Shown: positions 1 through 8,052 of the stretch, piece by piece
Position numbering within the stretch: the first letter of the stretch is position 1
Layout: each line of letters starts with the position of its first letter
NCBI GenBank assembly: GCA_944322965.1
Contig: CALUQR010000001.1
Location: 453,815 to 517,814 of the forward strand
DNA length: 64,000 nucleotides
Source of the DNA: Vulcanimicrobiota bacterium
Lineage (GTDB): Bacteria; Vulcanimicrobiota; Xenobia; Xenobiales; Xenobiaceae
Direction: 5' to 3'
Position numbers and translations under genes: made by a program
The notes under the pieces: generated by a model
What the model was told of the DNA's origin: nothing
The model's database searches: none
What the model saw: the letters and a program-made list of their open reading frames with translations, nothing else

Positions 1-609
1 CCCCAATCCGTCCTGCGGGTGGGGAGAGTAGGGTTTGCCCGCTCTACCCCCCACTTCTTCCCCTTGCGGGTTATGAATACGGCCTTGGGCGGCTCCTTTA
101 TGTCCCGCCTCAACCAGAACTTGCGCGAGGAGCACGGTTACACCTACGGCGCCCGCTCCATGTTAGTCTTTAGAGTGGAGCCCGGCCCCTTCTGCGTGGC
201 CACCGACGTCCAAGCGGATAAGACGGTAGCCGCCCTGCGCGAGATCTTAAAAGAGATCGAAGAGATGCGGCAGCCCCTGCCCCAAGATGAGTTGGAGCGG
301 ACGCGCAACTATATCTGCTACGGTTACCCCCAGTCCTTTGAGACTAGCCTCAACTTAGCCCAGCGCATCTTAGAGATGCAGCTCTACAACCTGCCCGACG
401 ATTATTACGATACCTACGTAGCCAACGTAGAGAGCGTAGACCAGAAGGCTATGGGCCCCTTGCGCCTGACCTTCTTCGATCCGCGGGCCATGAAGATCGT
501 AGTGGTGGGCGACGCTCAGGCTATCGCCAAGCAGTTGGAGGGTCTGCGCGGTTGGAAGATGGAGATCTTGCCCGTCGACTCCTTTATGGGTCGCGAAGTT
601 AAGCCCTAA
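1..609 (+). CDS. M16-family zinc peptidase, C-terminal part
   Basis: The frame is open from base 1, so the N-terminal half, including any HxxEH zinc site, lies outside the window. What remains is a C-terminal M16 (pitrilysin/mitochondrial-processing-peptidase-like) domain. It contains the hallmark stretch with LGGSFMSRLNQNLREEHG followed by YTYGARS (about residues 31-57 of the visible part), where the family has its conserved Arg/Tyr pair that helps bind substrate in the closed clam-shell. The later helical part and the closing 'MKIVVVGDAQAI' strand also fit M16C. In two-gene M16 systems one subunit lacks the zinc site, and the visible half cannot tell active from inactive. A hairpin terminator follows 19 nt after the stop, so this is the last gene of its transcript. 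The family assignment is firm; substrate and localisation are unknown. Confidence 0.88.
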   Translation, partial: PQSVLRVGRVGFARSTPHFFPLRVMNTALGGSFMSRLNQNLREEHGYTYGARSMLVFRVEPGPFCVATDVQADKTVAALREILKEIEEMRQPLPQDELERTRNYICYGYPQSFETSLNLAQRILEMQLYNLPDDYYDTYVANVESVDQKAMGPLRLTFFDPRAMKIVVVGDAQAIAKQLEGLRGWKMEILPVDSFMGREVKP

Positions 610-627
610 ACTCCTTCTCTCGCCCTA

Positions 628-664
628 GGGAGCCCGCCCGCAGGGCGGGCTCCCATTTTCTTTG
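628..664 (+). terminator. Intrinsic terminator after the M16 peptidase
   Basis: A perfect 12-bp stem (GGGAGCCCGCCC, 628-639, with its complement at 643-654) has a 3-nt loop and is followed by ATTTTCTTTG. This is a classic Rho-independent terminator. Confidence 0.9.
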
Positions 665-685
665 CTCTAGAAGGGCTTTGGCAGC

Positions 686-714
686 TTGACAGAGCTATTC
701 TTTTCCCTTAAAAA
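686..714 (+). promoter_or_regulatory. Sigma70-like promoter of the acidic mini-protein
   Basis: A consensus -35 box TTGACA (686-691) is followed after 17 nt by TAAAAA (709-714), a 4/6 match to the -10 consensus. It lies just after the upstream terminator and about 50 nt before the start codon at 766, so the small gene is probably its own transcription unit. Confidence 0.55.
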
Positions 715-765
715 GTAAACTTAGTAAGCGGTTCTGATTGAAGAACCTTGGAGGAGATTTTGACC

Positions 766-999
766 ATGTTGGACTTTGAAGATCGTTTATGGGCTCGTCG
801 GGATCCCGAGGATTGGGAAGACGAAGATGAATATAACGACGAGGATGAAGATTGGGACGAAGAGGAAGAAGACGAAGAAGATTGGGATTGGGACGACGAA
901 GCTGAAGAGGATTGGGAAGACGAGGATCTAGACGACGAAGATTGGGATGAAGACGACGAAGACGAAGATGACGAGGACTGGGACGACGACGAAGAGTAG
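766..999 (+). CDS. Extremely acidic Trp-rich 77-residue protein
   Basis: The ATG at 766 is chosen because a GGAGGA Shine-Dalgarno lies 10 nt upstream; an in-frame TTG at 748 lies before this site. The product is 77 residues, of which 56 are Asp or Glu. Eight Trp occur, seven of them as Asp-Trp, spaced irregularly through the chain. Only a short N-terminal segment (MLDFEDRLWARR) has basic or apolar residues. No fold or family is recognisable. It has its own promoter-like site and its own terminator, which argues that it is a real gene and not low-complexity noise. Possible roles include a nucleic-acid mimic, a cation buffer or a chaperone-like polyanion, all speculative. The long Ser-rich frame on the opposite strand is the complement of the GAN codons and is not counted as a gene. 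Confidence 0.75.
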   Translation: MLDFEDRLWARRDPEDWEDEDEYNDEDEDWDEEEEDEEDWDWDDEAEEDWEDEDLDDEDWDEDDEDEDDEDWDDDEE

Positions 1000-1031
1000 T
1001 CCCTAGCCTCTAGAGGTCTAGGATCCAAAGC

Positions 1032-1073
1032 GGGGGCGGGTCTCGCCAAGAGGGGAGACCCGCCCCCTTAATC
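1032..1073 (+). terminator. Intrinsic terminator after the acidic protein
   Basis: A perfect 13-bp stem (GGGGGCGGGTCTC, 1032-1044, complement 1055-1067) with a 10-nt loop is followed by TTAATCTTT. Confidence 0.85.
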
Positions 1074-1095
1074 TTTATGGAGTTAGTAGTCTAAA

Positions 1096-2433
1096 ATGCA
1101 AAAACGCCCCGTACCGACGCGCGAATTACAATTCCCCTTAGAGGCTCTGCCCACCCCCAAGGGGCAGTTGCTGGCCCCGCTAGGGCCAGAGAGTAAAGCC
1201 AGCGCTTACGGGGTGGCCCCGGGCGATTTGGCCCTCTGTATGGTGGGGGGCAAGAAGAAGGGGGCCCGCCAATCTTGGTTGCGCCAGGTCTTAGAGCCCG
1301 GGGTGGGCCGCCAAGAGGCCCCCTGCCCCCACTTTGGCTTCTGCGGGGGCTGCAGCTTCCAACACTTAAATTACCAGCGGCAGTTGCGCTTAAAGACGGG
1401 GGCTTTAGAGGAGCGCCTGCGCCAATTGGAGGAGGGGGTAGAGATCTGGCCCGCCCAAGGGGCGCCCACCCCCTGGTATTACCGCAGTAAGGTAGAGTTT
1501 AGCTTTATTAAAGAGGATTTGGGCTTCAATCTGCGCGGCCTCTTCCAGAAGGTTACGCCGGTGCGGGAGTGCCTCATAGCCCCGCCCCCCAACCGCCAGA
1601 TCTTAGAGCGGGTACGCCAGTGGCAGAAAAAGTACGCCCTGCCCGGTTGGGACCCGCGCCTAAACGAGGGGCTCTTGCGCTACTTAATAGTGCGCTACTC
1701 CTTCTATAAGCGCCAATTCTTAGTAGCCTTAGTTACGACTACCCCCGCCCCCCAGAACCCGGCGGCCGACCCCGCCCTCTGGCAAGAGCTGGCTCAGAGC
1801 CTCATGGCTATCCCCGGGGCCCAAGGGGTGATCCACGTCTACCACGACGGCTTAAGCCCCGTAGCTAGCGGCCAGAGCGAAGAATTATTGGCGGGCAAGG
1901 AAGAGATTATAGAGCGGGTCAACGACCTAGAGTTCTCTTTGGGCTGGCGCTCCTTCTTCCAATCTAATCCCCCCGCCTACGCCCAGATGTTGGCCCAAGC
2001 CCGCCGCTGGGTGGGGCCCCAGGAGAAGATCTTAGACCTCTACTGCGGGGTGGGTTCTATCGGCCTCTCCTTAGAGGGCGACTTAGTGGGGGTAGAATCG
2101 GTACCCCAGGCTATAGCTAACGCCCAAGCTAACGCGCGCCGCCTGGGTCGCAAGGCCCAATTCCACTGCGCTAACTCTGAGGACTGGCCCGATCTTAAAG
2201 CCTCGCTCATAATTATCGACCCTCCCCGCAGCGGCTGCCACCCGAGCCTCATCCAGCGCCTCCTTAAAGAGGGCTCGCCCACCTTGCTCTATATCTCTTG
2301 TAACTTCTCTAGGTTCTGGGAGGAGTATCAGAGCTTAAAAGAGGCCTACCGTTTAGAGCGGGTCCAATTTTACGATTTCTTCCCCCACACCCCCCACTTA
2401 GAGAGTTTACTCCTCTTGCGCCGGCGTCCTTAA
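1096..2433 (+). CDS. TrmA/RlmD-family 23S rRNA or tRNA (uracil-5-)-methyltransferase
   Basis: A 445-residue class I SAM methyltransferase of the RumA/TrmA family, which makes 5-methyluridine in rRNA or tRNA. The N-terminal part carries an iron-sulfur cluster signature, CPHFGFCGGC near residue 75 with a further Cys in 'RECLIAPP', as in RlmD/RlmC. SAM motif I is ILDLYCGVGSIGLSL. The 'IIIDPPRSGC' motif holds the acidic residue that contacts the base, and 'YISCN' near residue 405 supplies the catalytic nucleophilic Cys. Family members often read SCNP; here the Pro is Phe. The N-terminal TRAM region looks reduced. Whether the target is U1939, U747 or tRNA U54 cannot be decided. The stop lies one base from the stop of the convergent gene, with no room for a terminator. 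Confidence 0.9.
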   Translation: MQKRPVPTRELQFPLEALPTPKGQLLAPLGPESKASAYGVAPGDLALCMVGGKKKGARQSWLRQVLEPGVGRQEAPCPHFGFCGGCSFQHLNYQRQLRLKTGALEERLRQLEEGVEIWPAQGAPTPWYYRSKVEFSFIKEDLGFNLRGLFQKVTPVRECLIAPPPNRQILERVRQWQKKYALPGWDPRLNEGLLRYLIVRYSFYKRQFLVALVTTTPAPQNPAADPALWQELAQSLMAIPGAQGVIHVYHDGLSPVASGQSEELLAGKEEIIERVNDLEFSLGWRSFFQSNPPAYAQMLAQARRWVGPQEKILDLYCGVGSIGLSLEGDLVGVESVPQAIANAQANARRLGRKAQFHCANSEDWPDLKASLIIIDPPRSGCHPSLIQRLLKEGSPTLLYISCNFSRFWEEYQSLKEAYRLERVQFYDFFPHTPHLESLLLLRRRP

Positions 2434-2434
2434 C

Positions 2435-3295
2435 TTAAGGGTACAATTCGCGCAGGCGGGCCTTAGCTAGGCGCAAAATATTCTTTTCGCTCTGGTAGTA
2501 GAGCTTGCGCCAGCCCTCCTCCCAGGGGAACCAGGCGATAGCGTCGGCCTCGCCGTCGGGCGGGGTCACATTCTCTTTGACGACGGGCATTAAGAAGAAG
2601 GTCACCAGCTTATAGTAGAGGGTGTGATTATCGCGCCAGTAAAAGTAGTATTCGATCTGGTCTAAGCGGCCGGCGATAGTAGCTAGGTGGCCCGTCTCCT
2701 CTAAGATCTCGCGGGTGGCGGTACTCTCCCAGGTCTCGCCGCTCTGGAGTCGCCCCTTGGGGAGGGACCAGACGGAGCCCTTCTTTTTGGAGATGAGGCA
2801 GACTTGCCACTCTCCATTTACCCGCCGGCAGACGACGCCCCCGGCCGACTGCTGGATGGCGTGGTGGCTGTGGGGGGCGGTCCCGGGGGAGAGATCTTCC
2901 CGCTCTTTGACGCCCGCATAAGCTAGCTCTCGGCTGCGCGCGTGGGGTTGGGAGCGGTAGGCGCGCAGCCGGACCTGCAGACTGCGCACTAAGCGCCGGG
3001 CCCTTTTATGGAGTCCGGCCACCTCTAAGCTCTCTACCTGGCGCTGGTGGAGTAGACTATCGATAAGTTGGGGATTATCGAGCCAGAGTTCTACCTGGCG
3101 GTAGCGATGTTCACTGGCCCAGAGGAGGGCCATAATAATAGCTTGGTACTGGGCTTGTAAGAGCGTGGCTACCCCAATATTCTCCGCTATCTCCCAGCGG
3201 CGCCCGTTGCTACTCTCCAAGACCAAACCTACCCCGGCCATACCGGGTTGGCTGGGAGTCTGGGCGTAAGTGAAGATCTTGAGGTGCTGAGCCAC
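2435..3295 (-). CDS. Inactive RNase H-like domain fused to Nudix hydrolase
   Basis: A 286-residue two-domain protein. Residues 1-130 follow the RNase HI-like pattern, but three of the four catalytic acids appear lost: the first Asp aligns with Tyr in 'FTYAQT', the Glu with Gln in 'LLQAQYQA', and the last Asp with Arg in 'SRELA'. Only the Asp of 'LWLDN' remains. Residues 145-286 are a Nudix domain with an intact Nudix box (GRLQSGETWESTATREILEE, then TGH), so nucleoside-diphosphate-X hydrolysis is expected. It is the third gene of a minus-strand operon behind pgpH and ybeY, 10 nt after ybeY. The RNase H-like part may bind RNA or DNA without cutting and so target the Nudix enzyme; that is inference. 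The domain calls are good, the substrate unknown. Confidence 0.82.
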   Translation of the reverse strand: MAQHLKIFTYAQTPSQPGMAGVGLVLESSNGRRWEIAENIGVATLLQAQYQAIIMALLWASEHRYRQVELWLDNPQLIDSLLHQRQVESLEVAGLHKRARRLVRSLQVRLRAYRSQPHARSRELAYAGVKEREDLSPGTAPHSHHAIQQSAGGVVCRRVNGEWQVCLISKKKGSVWSLPKGRLQSGETWESTATREILEETGHLATIAGRLDQIEYYFYWRDNHTLYYKLVTFFLMPVVKENVTPPDGEADAIAWFPWEEGWRKLYYQSEKNILRLAKARLRELYP

Positions 3296-3305
3296 GGGTT
3301 AGCGC

Positions 3306-3881
3306 CTACTCTCCCTGGGCCCACTGGGGCAGGGAGTGGAATCCCAAAGCCCGCAAGATGCGCAACTCGTAGTGGGCCATCTCTTGGCGCTCTTTAGGGG
3401 TGGGATGGTCAAAGCCCAAAAGGTGGAGCATGGAGTGGGCGATGAGCCAGGCTACCATAGGGCGCAGTGCCATCCCCGACTCTAAGGCTTGGCGCTGGGC
3501 CGTCTCCAGAGAGATGATAATATCCCCCAAGGGCAAGAGGGCGGGGCTGGAGTGGGGGAGGGCGTCCTCTATCCCCCAGACGGGGAAACTCAAGACGTCG
3601 GTAGCTTGGTCCTTATGGCGGTAATCCCTATTTAACTCCCTAATTTGGCGGTCGTCTACTAAGGTGAGATCTACCCCTAAAAGGAGGGGATGGTAGAGGT
3701 GGGCTTGGGGGGCGCTCTGGGGGTGGAGGGAGGCTAAGCGGGGGCCGATACCCAGACTCTGTTCTAAGATGCGTACCGACTCGTAAACGGCGCGGCGGCA
3801 GAAGCTGGGGGTAATCTCCCGCCGGTAGAGAGGGGTCTGGCGGTAGAGGGAAGTCTTTAAGCGCAGAGAGCGTTGGCGCAT
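3306..3881 (-). CDS. ybeY: Endoribonuclease YbeY (rRNA maturation)
   Basis: A 191-residue UPF0054 metalloprotein. The zinc site HSMLHLLGFDH (H-x3-H-x5-H) is intact, and the conserved 'NRDYRHKDQATDVLSF' block, with the Arg needed for RNA processing, precedes it. YbeY takes part in 16S rRNA 3'-end maturation and ribosome quality control. An N-terminal extension of about 25 basic residues comes before the usual start; the ATG at 3881 has a GGAAAGGA-type ribosome site. It sits directly behind pgpH (37 nt gap), the widespread pgpH-ybeY arrangement of Gram-positive and cyanobacterial genomes. PhoH, often part of this cluster, is not seen in the window. Confidence 0.95.
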   Translation of the reverse strand: MRQRSLRLKTSLYRQTPLYRREITPSFCRRAVYESVRILEQSLGIGPRLASLHPQSAPQAHLYHPLLLGVDLTLVDDRQIRELNRDYRHKDQATDVLSFPVWGIEDALPHSSPALLPLGDIIISLETAQRQALESGMALRPMVAWLIAHSMLHLLGFDHPTPKERQEMAHYELRILRALGFHSLPQWAQGE

Positions 3882-3918
3882 ATTAGTAGCGATCCTTTCC
3901 TTAAAAAGTAGGTCCCTT

Positions 3919-6084
3919 TTAAGCCTCTTCGGCGGGGGGCTTCTCTTCCGCGGGAGGCTGGGGAGCGGCGGGGGCGGGAGGGGCCGGACCCTCCTTCTTA
4001 GCCTGGGCCTTGAGGGTCTTGGCGTCGGGGTAGGGGATACGGTTATGGTAGTGGCTAGTCAGGGAGCGCAAGATAGAGGCCTTGACCGTATTTATATCCT
4101 TGAGAGAGAGGGGACACTCATCTAATTGGTGGTTATTGATAATATTGCCTACGATCTTATCGATGAGATTCTTGAGGTTCTCCCGGTTGGGCAGGGGCAA
4201 GGTGCGGGAGGCGGCCTCTAAGCCGTCGCAGATCATGACGATGGCCGTCTCTTTAGTCTGGGGCTTAGGGCCCGGGTAGCGGAAATCTTCGGCAAAGACG
4301 GGCTCCTCGCCTTGGGCCTTAGCCTTCTGGTAGAAGAAGGAGGCCAAGTTCGTGCCGTGGTGCTGGGGGATAAATTGGGTGATCTCCGGGGGCAGCTTAT
4401 ACTTTTTGGCCAGCTCTAAGCCGTAATTGACGTGGGAGATGACGATCATGGCCGAGAGGGAGGGGGGCAGCTTATCCTGGGGGTTCTCTTGGCTAGTCTG
4501 ATTCTCTACGAACATGTTGGGTTGGCGCATCTTACCTATATCGTGGTAGTAAGCGCCCGCCCGGCAGAGGGTGGCGTCCGCTCCGATAGCTTGGGCCGCC
4601 GCTTCCGCCAAGTTGGCTACCATAATGGAGTGCATGTAGGTGCCCGGAGCCTTAGTTAAGAGCTCATGTAAGACGGGCTCATTGGGGTTGGCCAGCTCCA
4701 ACATCTTAATGTGGGTCGTCACCTTGAGGGCGCTCTCCAAAACGGGCAGGGCCCCGGCGGCTATGAGGGAGGGGAGCAGGCCGTTGATGCCCCCGTAGAA
4801 GAGGGCGTTTAAGGCCACCTGATCGAAGCCGCGGCTAGAACTTAAGGAGAAGACTAAGACGATAAAGACGTTGATAGCCCACACGTAGAGGGAGGCGGTG
4901 ACGACGCTCCAGCGCTTATAAGCCCGGCGCACGGCTAAGACGCTGACCATACCCGTAAAGATGACGATAGCCACCGCGGCCAGAGTATTAGTCATCACCC
5001 CCGCGTAGACCCCTAAGATGCAGACTAAGAGCAAGGTCAGGCGGGAGTCGACGATAATGGCTAAGAGGATAGAGGTGAAGGCGATGGGGAGGAGATAGGG
5101 GGAGATGGTCACCGTATAGCGGGAGAGGACCATAAAGACTAGGCAGAGGGCGGCCGTGCCGGCGAGGAGGCGCGGATTGGCGTAGAGCTCAGGCAGATAG
5201 GCGCGTAAGTAGTAGCAGACGATGACTAGCATCACAAAGACTAACGCGCCGTGGGTGAAGATATAACCCCAGGTGAGGGTAGGCTGGTAGACGCCCAGCG
5301 CCTCTAGGACGGGCAGATCCTCTTCGCCTACTATATCCCCTTCGCGAATGACGACTTGGCCGGGGACGATGGTCTTATAGATGGGCTCCACCTGCTCCCG
5401 GGCCTCCGCTTTGGCCTGCTGGGTGGCGGCGTAATCGACGAACTTATTGGGGACTAGGGCCGCTTGGGCCAATTCGGTATTGATCTCCGCCTGGGCTTCC
5501 GCTTGGCCGGGCAGGGAGCGGGCCTCTTGGGCGATACGCCCCGCCGCCTCTTTGAGCTCGTCTTCCCCTACGCCCGTCTGCATGACGACGCTCAAAATAT
5601 GTTCGCTATTGGTATAATACTGCTCTAAGGCGGGGGCGGAGGAGTTTAAGAGGGCCTTGACCGTCTGATCCCGCAAGTTGAGGGGCACCTTCTGGGAGAT
5701 GAGGTTGACCTCGGCCGAGGAGAATTTGCCATTGGGATGTTGGCGCTGGGCTTGGCGGATAATGGAGAAACTCTGCTCCAGCTTGCTCTTACTGATATCT
5801 AGCGATTGGGGGCTGAGGCGCTCGATGGGGGTGATCTGGTTGGCGGCCTGCTCCTGGGCCCGCTGCCAGCGCGACTGGTCGACTATTTGCACCGCGCTGG
5901 CGGCCTTAATATCCCAGGGCGCGGGGCGGCCTACCTCTAACTTGGCGCTAGTAGGCAATCCGCCCGCCACTAAGACTAAGACCCCCACCACAAAGGTCGC
6001 CCCGCCCACTAGCCAGTGGATGAGAGTGATATTCTTACCTAGCCCCCCGAGCCGCTCTTTCCAGGCGGCGATCCATCTGCCCAT
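3919..6084 (-). CDS. pgpH: PgpH-type 7TM HD-domain c-di-AMP phosphodiesterase
   Basis: A 721-residue membrane protein with the PgpH architecture: one N-terminal TM helix (residues about 20-45), an external 7TMR-HDED domain (about 50-275), seven TM helices (about 275-470) and a cytoplasmic HD domain (about 480-690). The metal-binding residues are visible in 'YMHSIMVANLAE' and 'YYHDIGKM' (HD pair near residue 515), with 'SHVNYGLELAKKYKLP' and 'QHHGT' further on. The family hydrolyses cyclic di-AMP to pApA. A Pro/Ala/Glu-rich tail of about 30 residues is an addition. It leads the operon with ybeY and the Nudix fusion; a strong AGGGAGG ribosome site precedes the ATG. The family call is firm; c-di-AMP specificity is by homology. 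Confidence 0.93.
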   Translation of the reverse strand: MGRWIAAWKERLGGLGKNITLIHWLVGGATFVVGVLVLVAGGLPTSAKLEVGRPAPWDIKAASAVQIVDQSRWQRAQEQAANQITPIERLSPQSLDISKSKLEQSFSIIRQAQRQHPNGKFSSAEVNLISQKVPLNLRDQTVKALLNSSAPALEQYYTNSEHILSVVMQTGVGEDELKEAAGRIAQEARSLPGQAEAQAEINTELAQAALVPNKFVDYAATQQAKAEAREQVEPIYKTIVPGQVVIREGDIVGEEDLPVLEALGVYQPTLTWGYIFTHGALVFVMLVIVCYYLRAYLPELYANPRLLAGTAALCLVFMVLSRYTVTISPYLLPIAFTSILLAIIVDSRLTLLLVCILGVYAGVMTNTLAAVAIVIFTGMVSVLAVRRAYKRWSVVTASLYVWAINVFIVLVFSLSSSRGFDQVALNALFYGGINGLLPSLIAAGALPVLESALKVTTHIKMLELANPNEPVLHELLTKAPGTYMHSIMVANLAEAAAQAIGADATLCRAGAYYHDIGKMRQPNMFVENQTSQENPQDKLPPSLSAMIVISHVNYGLELAKKYKLPPEITQFIPQHHGTNLASFFYQKAKAQGEEPVFAEDFRYPGPKPQTKETAIVMICDGLEAASRTLPLPNRENLKNLIDKIVGNIINNHQLDECPLSLKDINTVKASILRSLTSHYHNRIPYPDAKTLKAQAKKEGPAPPAPAAPQPPAEEKPPAEEA

Positions 6085-6166
6085 AACGCTCCCCTTGCCT
6101 CCCTCGAGAAGGGGGCTACTTCTAGCCTCAAGGCTAAATTCTTGCCTCTAGGACCCCTGAAAAGCC

Positions 6167-6200
6167 TTTAGCCGGGCGGCCCTAGGGCCGCCCGGCTAAA
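6167..6200 (-). terminator. 34-bp perfect palindrome terminator
   Basis: TTTAGCCGGGCGGCCCT and its exact complement meet with no spacer, a perfect 34-bp palindrome. It lies 40 nt after the stop of the minus-strand lipoprotein gene and upstream of pgpH. On the minus strand it is followed by GGCTTTTC, a weak U-run. It probably ends lipoprotein transcription and separates it from the pgpH operon. Confidence 0.75.
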
Positions 6201-6240
6201 AGAGGGGCGCTCTTTTAGGAGCGCTATCTAGAGGGTCGCT

Positions 6241-7872
6241 CTAGTTATCGTAAGAGACCAGCTGGCCATTCTTCTGAGTCACTTTGACGCTATGGCTAGA
6301 GCGCAGCTCCTGGCCGGAGTCGTTCTCCCAGACGATATAGACGTTATAGCTAGAACCTACGGTAGCCGTAATACTCACCTCGCGGTAAGAGTCTTCAGAA
6401 TCCCAACTATCGGAAGCGCGGTTAGAGTAGTCGCCCACCTCCTCAATGCGGATGGAGCTAGGCCAGTAATCTTGGCCTCCGGAAGTGCGCTTATTGGCTC
6501 GGACGGTCAACTTACTCTCGACTAAGGCGCTGTCGCCGCCCGTACTCTGGGAACCGGCCTCGCGCAACTGGACGCGCACCGTGGTGGCCTCGGAACCGGG
6601 TTTAACCGTAATTTCCGCCATGACGCTCTTATAACCGATACGACTGATCCAGCAGATATAGTCGCCTACGGGCAGAGAGTCGATAGAGAATTCACCGTGA
6701 ATATCGCTCACCGCAGAGTGGCCGCTATCTAAGAGGATCTGGGTATTAGAGAGGGGGTTATTTTGGTAGTCGGTCACATAACCGTAGAGGGAACCTAAGC
6801 GGGCGTCTTTCAGGGCGTTAGGGGAGAGGCGCACCGAGAGGGTATTGCTGGGACAGTAGTTTTTGAAGACGGCCAGAGCGCCGCTCTTTAAGCCCTGGGG
6901 GACGGTAAAGCTAATGCGGGTGGGGGTCCAGGAGGTGATAGCCGCGGAATCGACGGCAATACCGGCTACGCTCAATAAGAGCTGGTCCTGCTGGGGATCG
7001 CCCAGGTTCTTACCCGTAATTTGGATACTATCCTCTATCTCCCAGGCGGATACGGGGGTGACGGTATTGAGCTGGGGAGGGGTAGTCTCCGGGCTCAAGT
7101 GGAGGACGGCTTCGTTCCAGGCGAAGATCCAGTGGGTACCGCCCATCTCCAGTTGGGCGCTGGAGTTGGAAATATCTACCATCTTAGGGGTCCGGCCTTG
7201 GGACTGGACGTAGACGTAACTATAGACCCAGCTATCATCCTGGGTCATATCTTTGGAAGAAGCCTGGGCCAAGCCGCGCAGATTGCTACCTTGGCGGGAG
7301 ATAGAGATCCGCTGGCAGGGTACGTTCTCGTGATAGGGGAGGCCGATAAAGTTCCAGCCCGCCTGCAGGGGAATGTCGAAGGTCTGCTCTTCGTTGAGGA
7401 CGCCGCTAGCCATAATCCGCTGGGGCTCTTCCGCGTAGATCCAGTAAGAGATCTTAGTATCTATATTCTGGGGGTTGAGGGTAGGATCGACGTGGGCGTA
7501 CTGCGTGCCCTGCCAGTAAGTGAGCTGGTGGGTCAGGCCCTTAATAGAGCTCAGCTGGGCGAAGGGCAGGGAGAAGACGGACCAGCCCTTCTGGACTTTG
7601 ATCTCTACCGTCTCTTGACGGGCTTGGAGATCTTTACTAGCCGCCTCATACTTAGCTACCTTGGGGGGAACGCTAGTAGGCTGGGTGGGATGCTGGGCCG
7701 GGCTGAGGATGGTAGCCTGGCCGCCCGGGGTGACGCCGGGGACTTGGGGAGGATCGGGCATATCGCCATAAGCGAGGGAGGGCATAGAGCCCGAGTCGCC
7801 GCAACCGGCCATCAAGACTAGGCTCAGAAGGCAGAGCAGCGCCCAGGAGCGCAAGCGGGAGAAAGATTTCAA
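6241..7872 (-). CDS. Lipoprotein with IPT/TIG and carboxypeptidase-regulatory-like domains
   Basis: A 543-residue predicted lipoprotein. The signal peptide ends in a lipobox 'LMAGC' (Cys about residue 24). A Pro-rich spacer follows, then a region with paired 'KGWSVFSLPF' and 'AGWNFIGLPY' repeats (about 95-260). Next come an IPT/TIG-like Ig domain (about 268-350, 'ITGKNLGD') and a carboxypeptidase-regulatory-like beta domain (about 360-435, 'LYGYVTDYQNNPLS'). A short C-terminal beta region closes the chain. All these are binding or structural folds, and no catalytic motif was seen. Translation probably starts at TTG 7872, 11 nt after a GGAGG site. It is monocistronic, bounded by the palindromic terminator. 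Role: envelope-anchored adhesion or scaffold, inferred. Confidence 0.72.
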   Translation of the reverse strand: MKSFSRLRSWALLCLLSLVLMAGCGDSGSMPSLAYGDMPDPPQVPGVTPGGQATILSPAQHPTQPTSVPPKVAKYEAASKDLQARQETVEIKVQKGWSVFSLPFAQLSSIKGLTHQLTYWQGTQYAHVDPTLNPQNIDTKISYWIYAEEPQRIMASGVLNEEQTFDIPLQAGWNFIGLPYHENVPCQRISISRQGSNLRGLAQASSKDMTQDDSWVYSYVYVQSQGRTPKMVDISNSSAQLEMGGTHWIFAWNEAVLHLSPETTPPQLNTVTPVSAWEIEDSIQITGKNLGDPQQDQLLLSVAGIAVDSAAITSWTPTRISFTVPQGLKSGALAVFKNYCPSNTLSVRLSPNALKDARLGSLYGYVTDYQNNPLSNTQILLDSGHSAVSDIHGEFSIDSLPVGDYICWISRIGYKSVMAEITVKPGSEATTVRVQLREAGSQSTGGDSALVESKLTVRANKRTSGGQDYWPSSIRIEEVGDYSNRASDSWDSEDSYREVSITATVGSSYNVYIVWENDSGQELRSSHSVKVTQKNGQLVSYDN

Positions 7873-8052
7873 AGTGGCGTGACCTCCGCTAGATCGAGTG
7901 GAATTTACGATACGTTACCCCCTAGTCTACCATAAATGGCTACAATTTTTAAGGATTCCTTTATTTTTTCTCCTAGAGAATCTAACTTTCCGGAGTGATC
8001 CTCTCTAGAGAGGGTTACTTTTGCTGAGAGCGGGGAAAGAGGTTCGCGGCTG

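Noticed and set aside
708-1049. Ser-rich open frame opposite the acidic protein
   Set aside because: It is the reverse complement of GAN-rich codons, which contain no stops. The real promoter, ribosome site and terminator serve the plus strand.
7021-7821. 266-codon plus-strand frame opposite the lipoprotein
   Set aside because: The minus strand has a signal peptide, lipobox and domain motifs; the plus frame has none.
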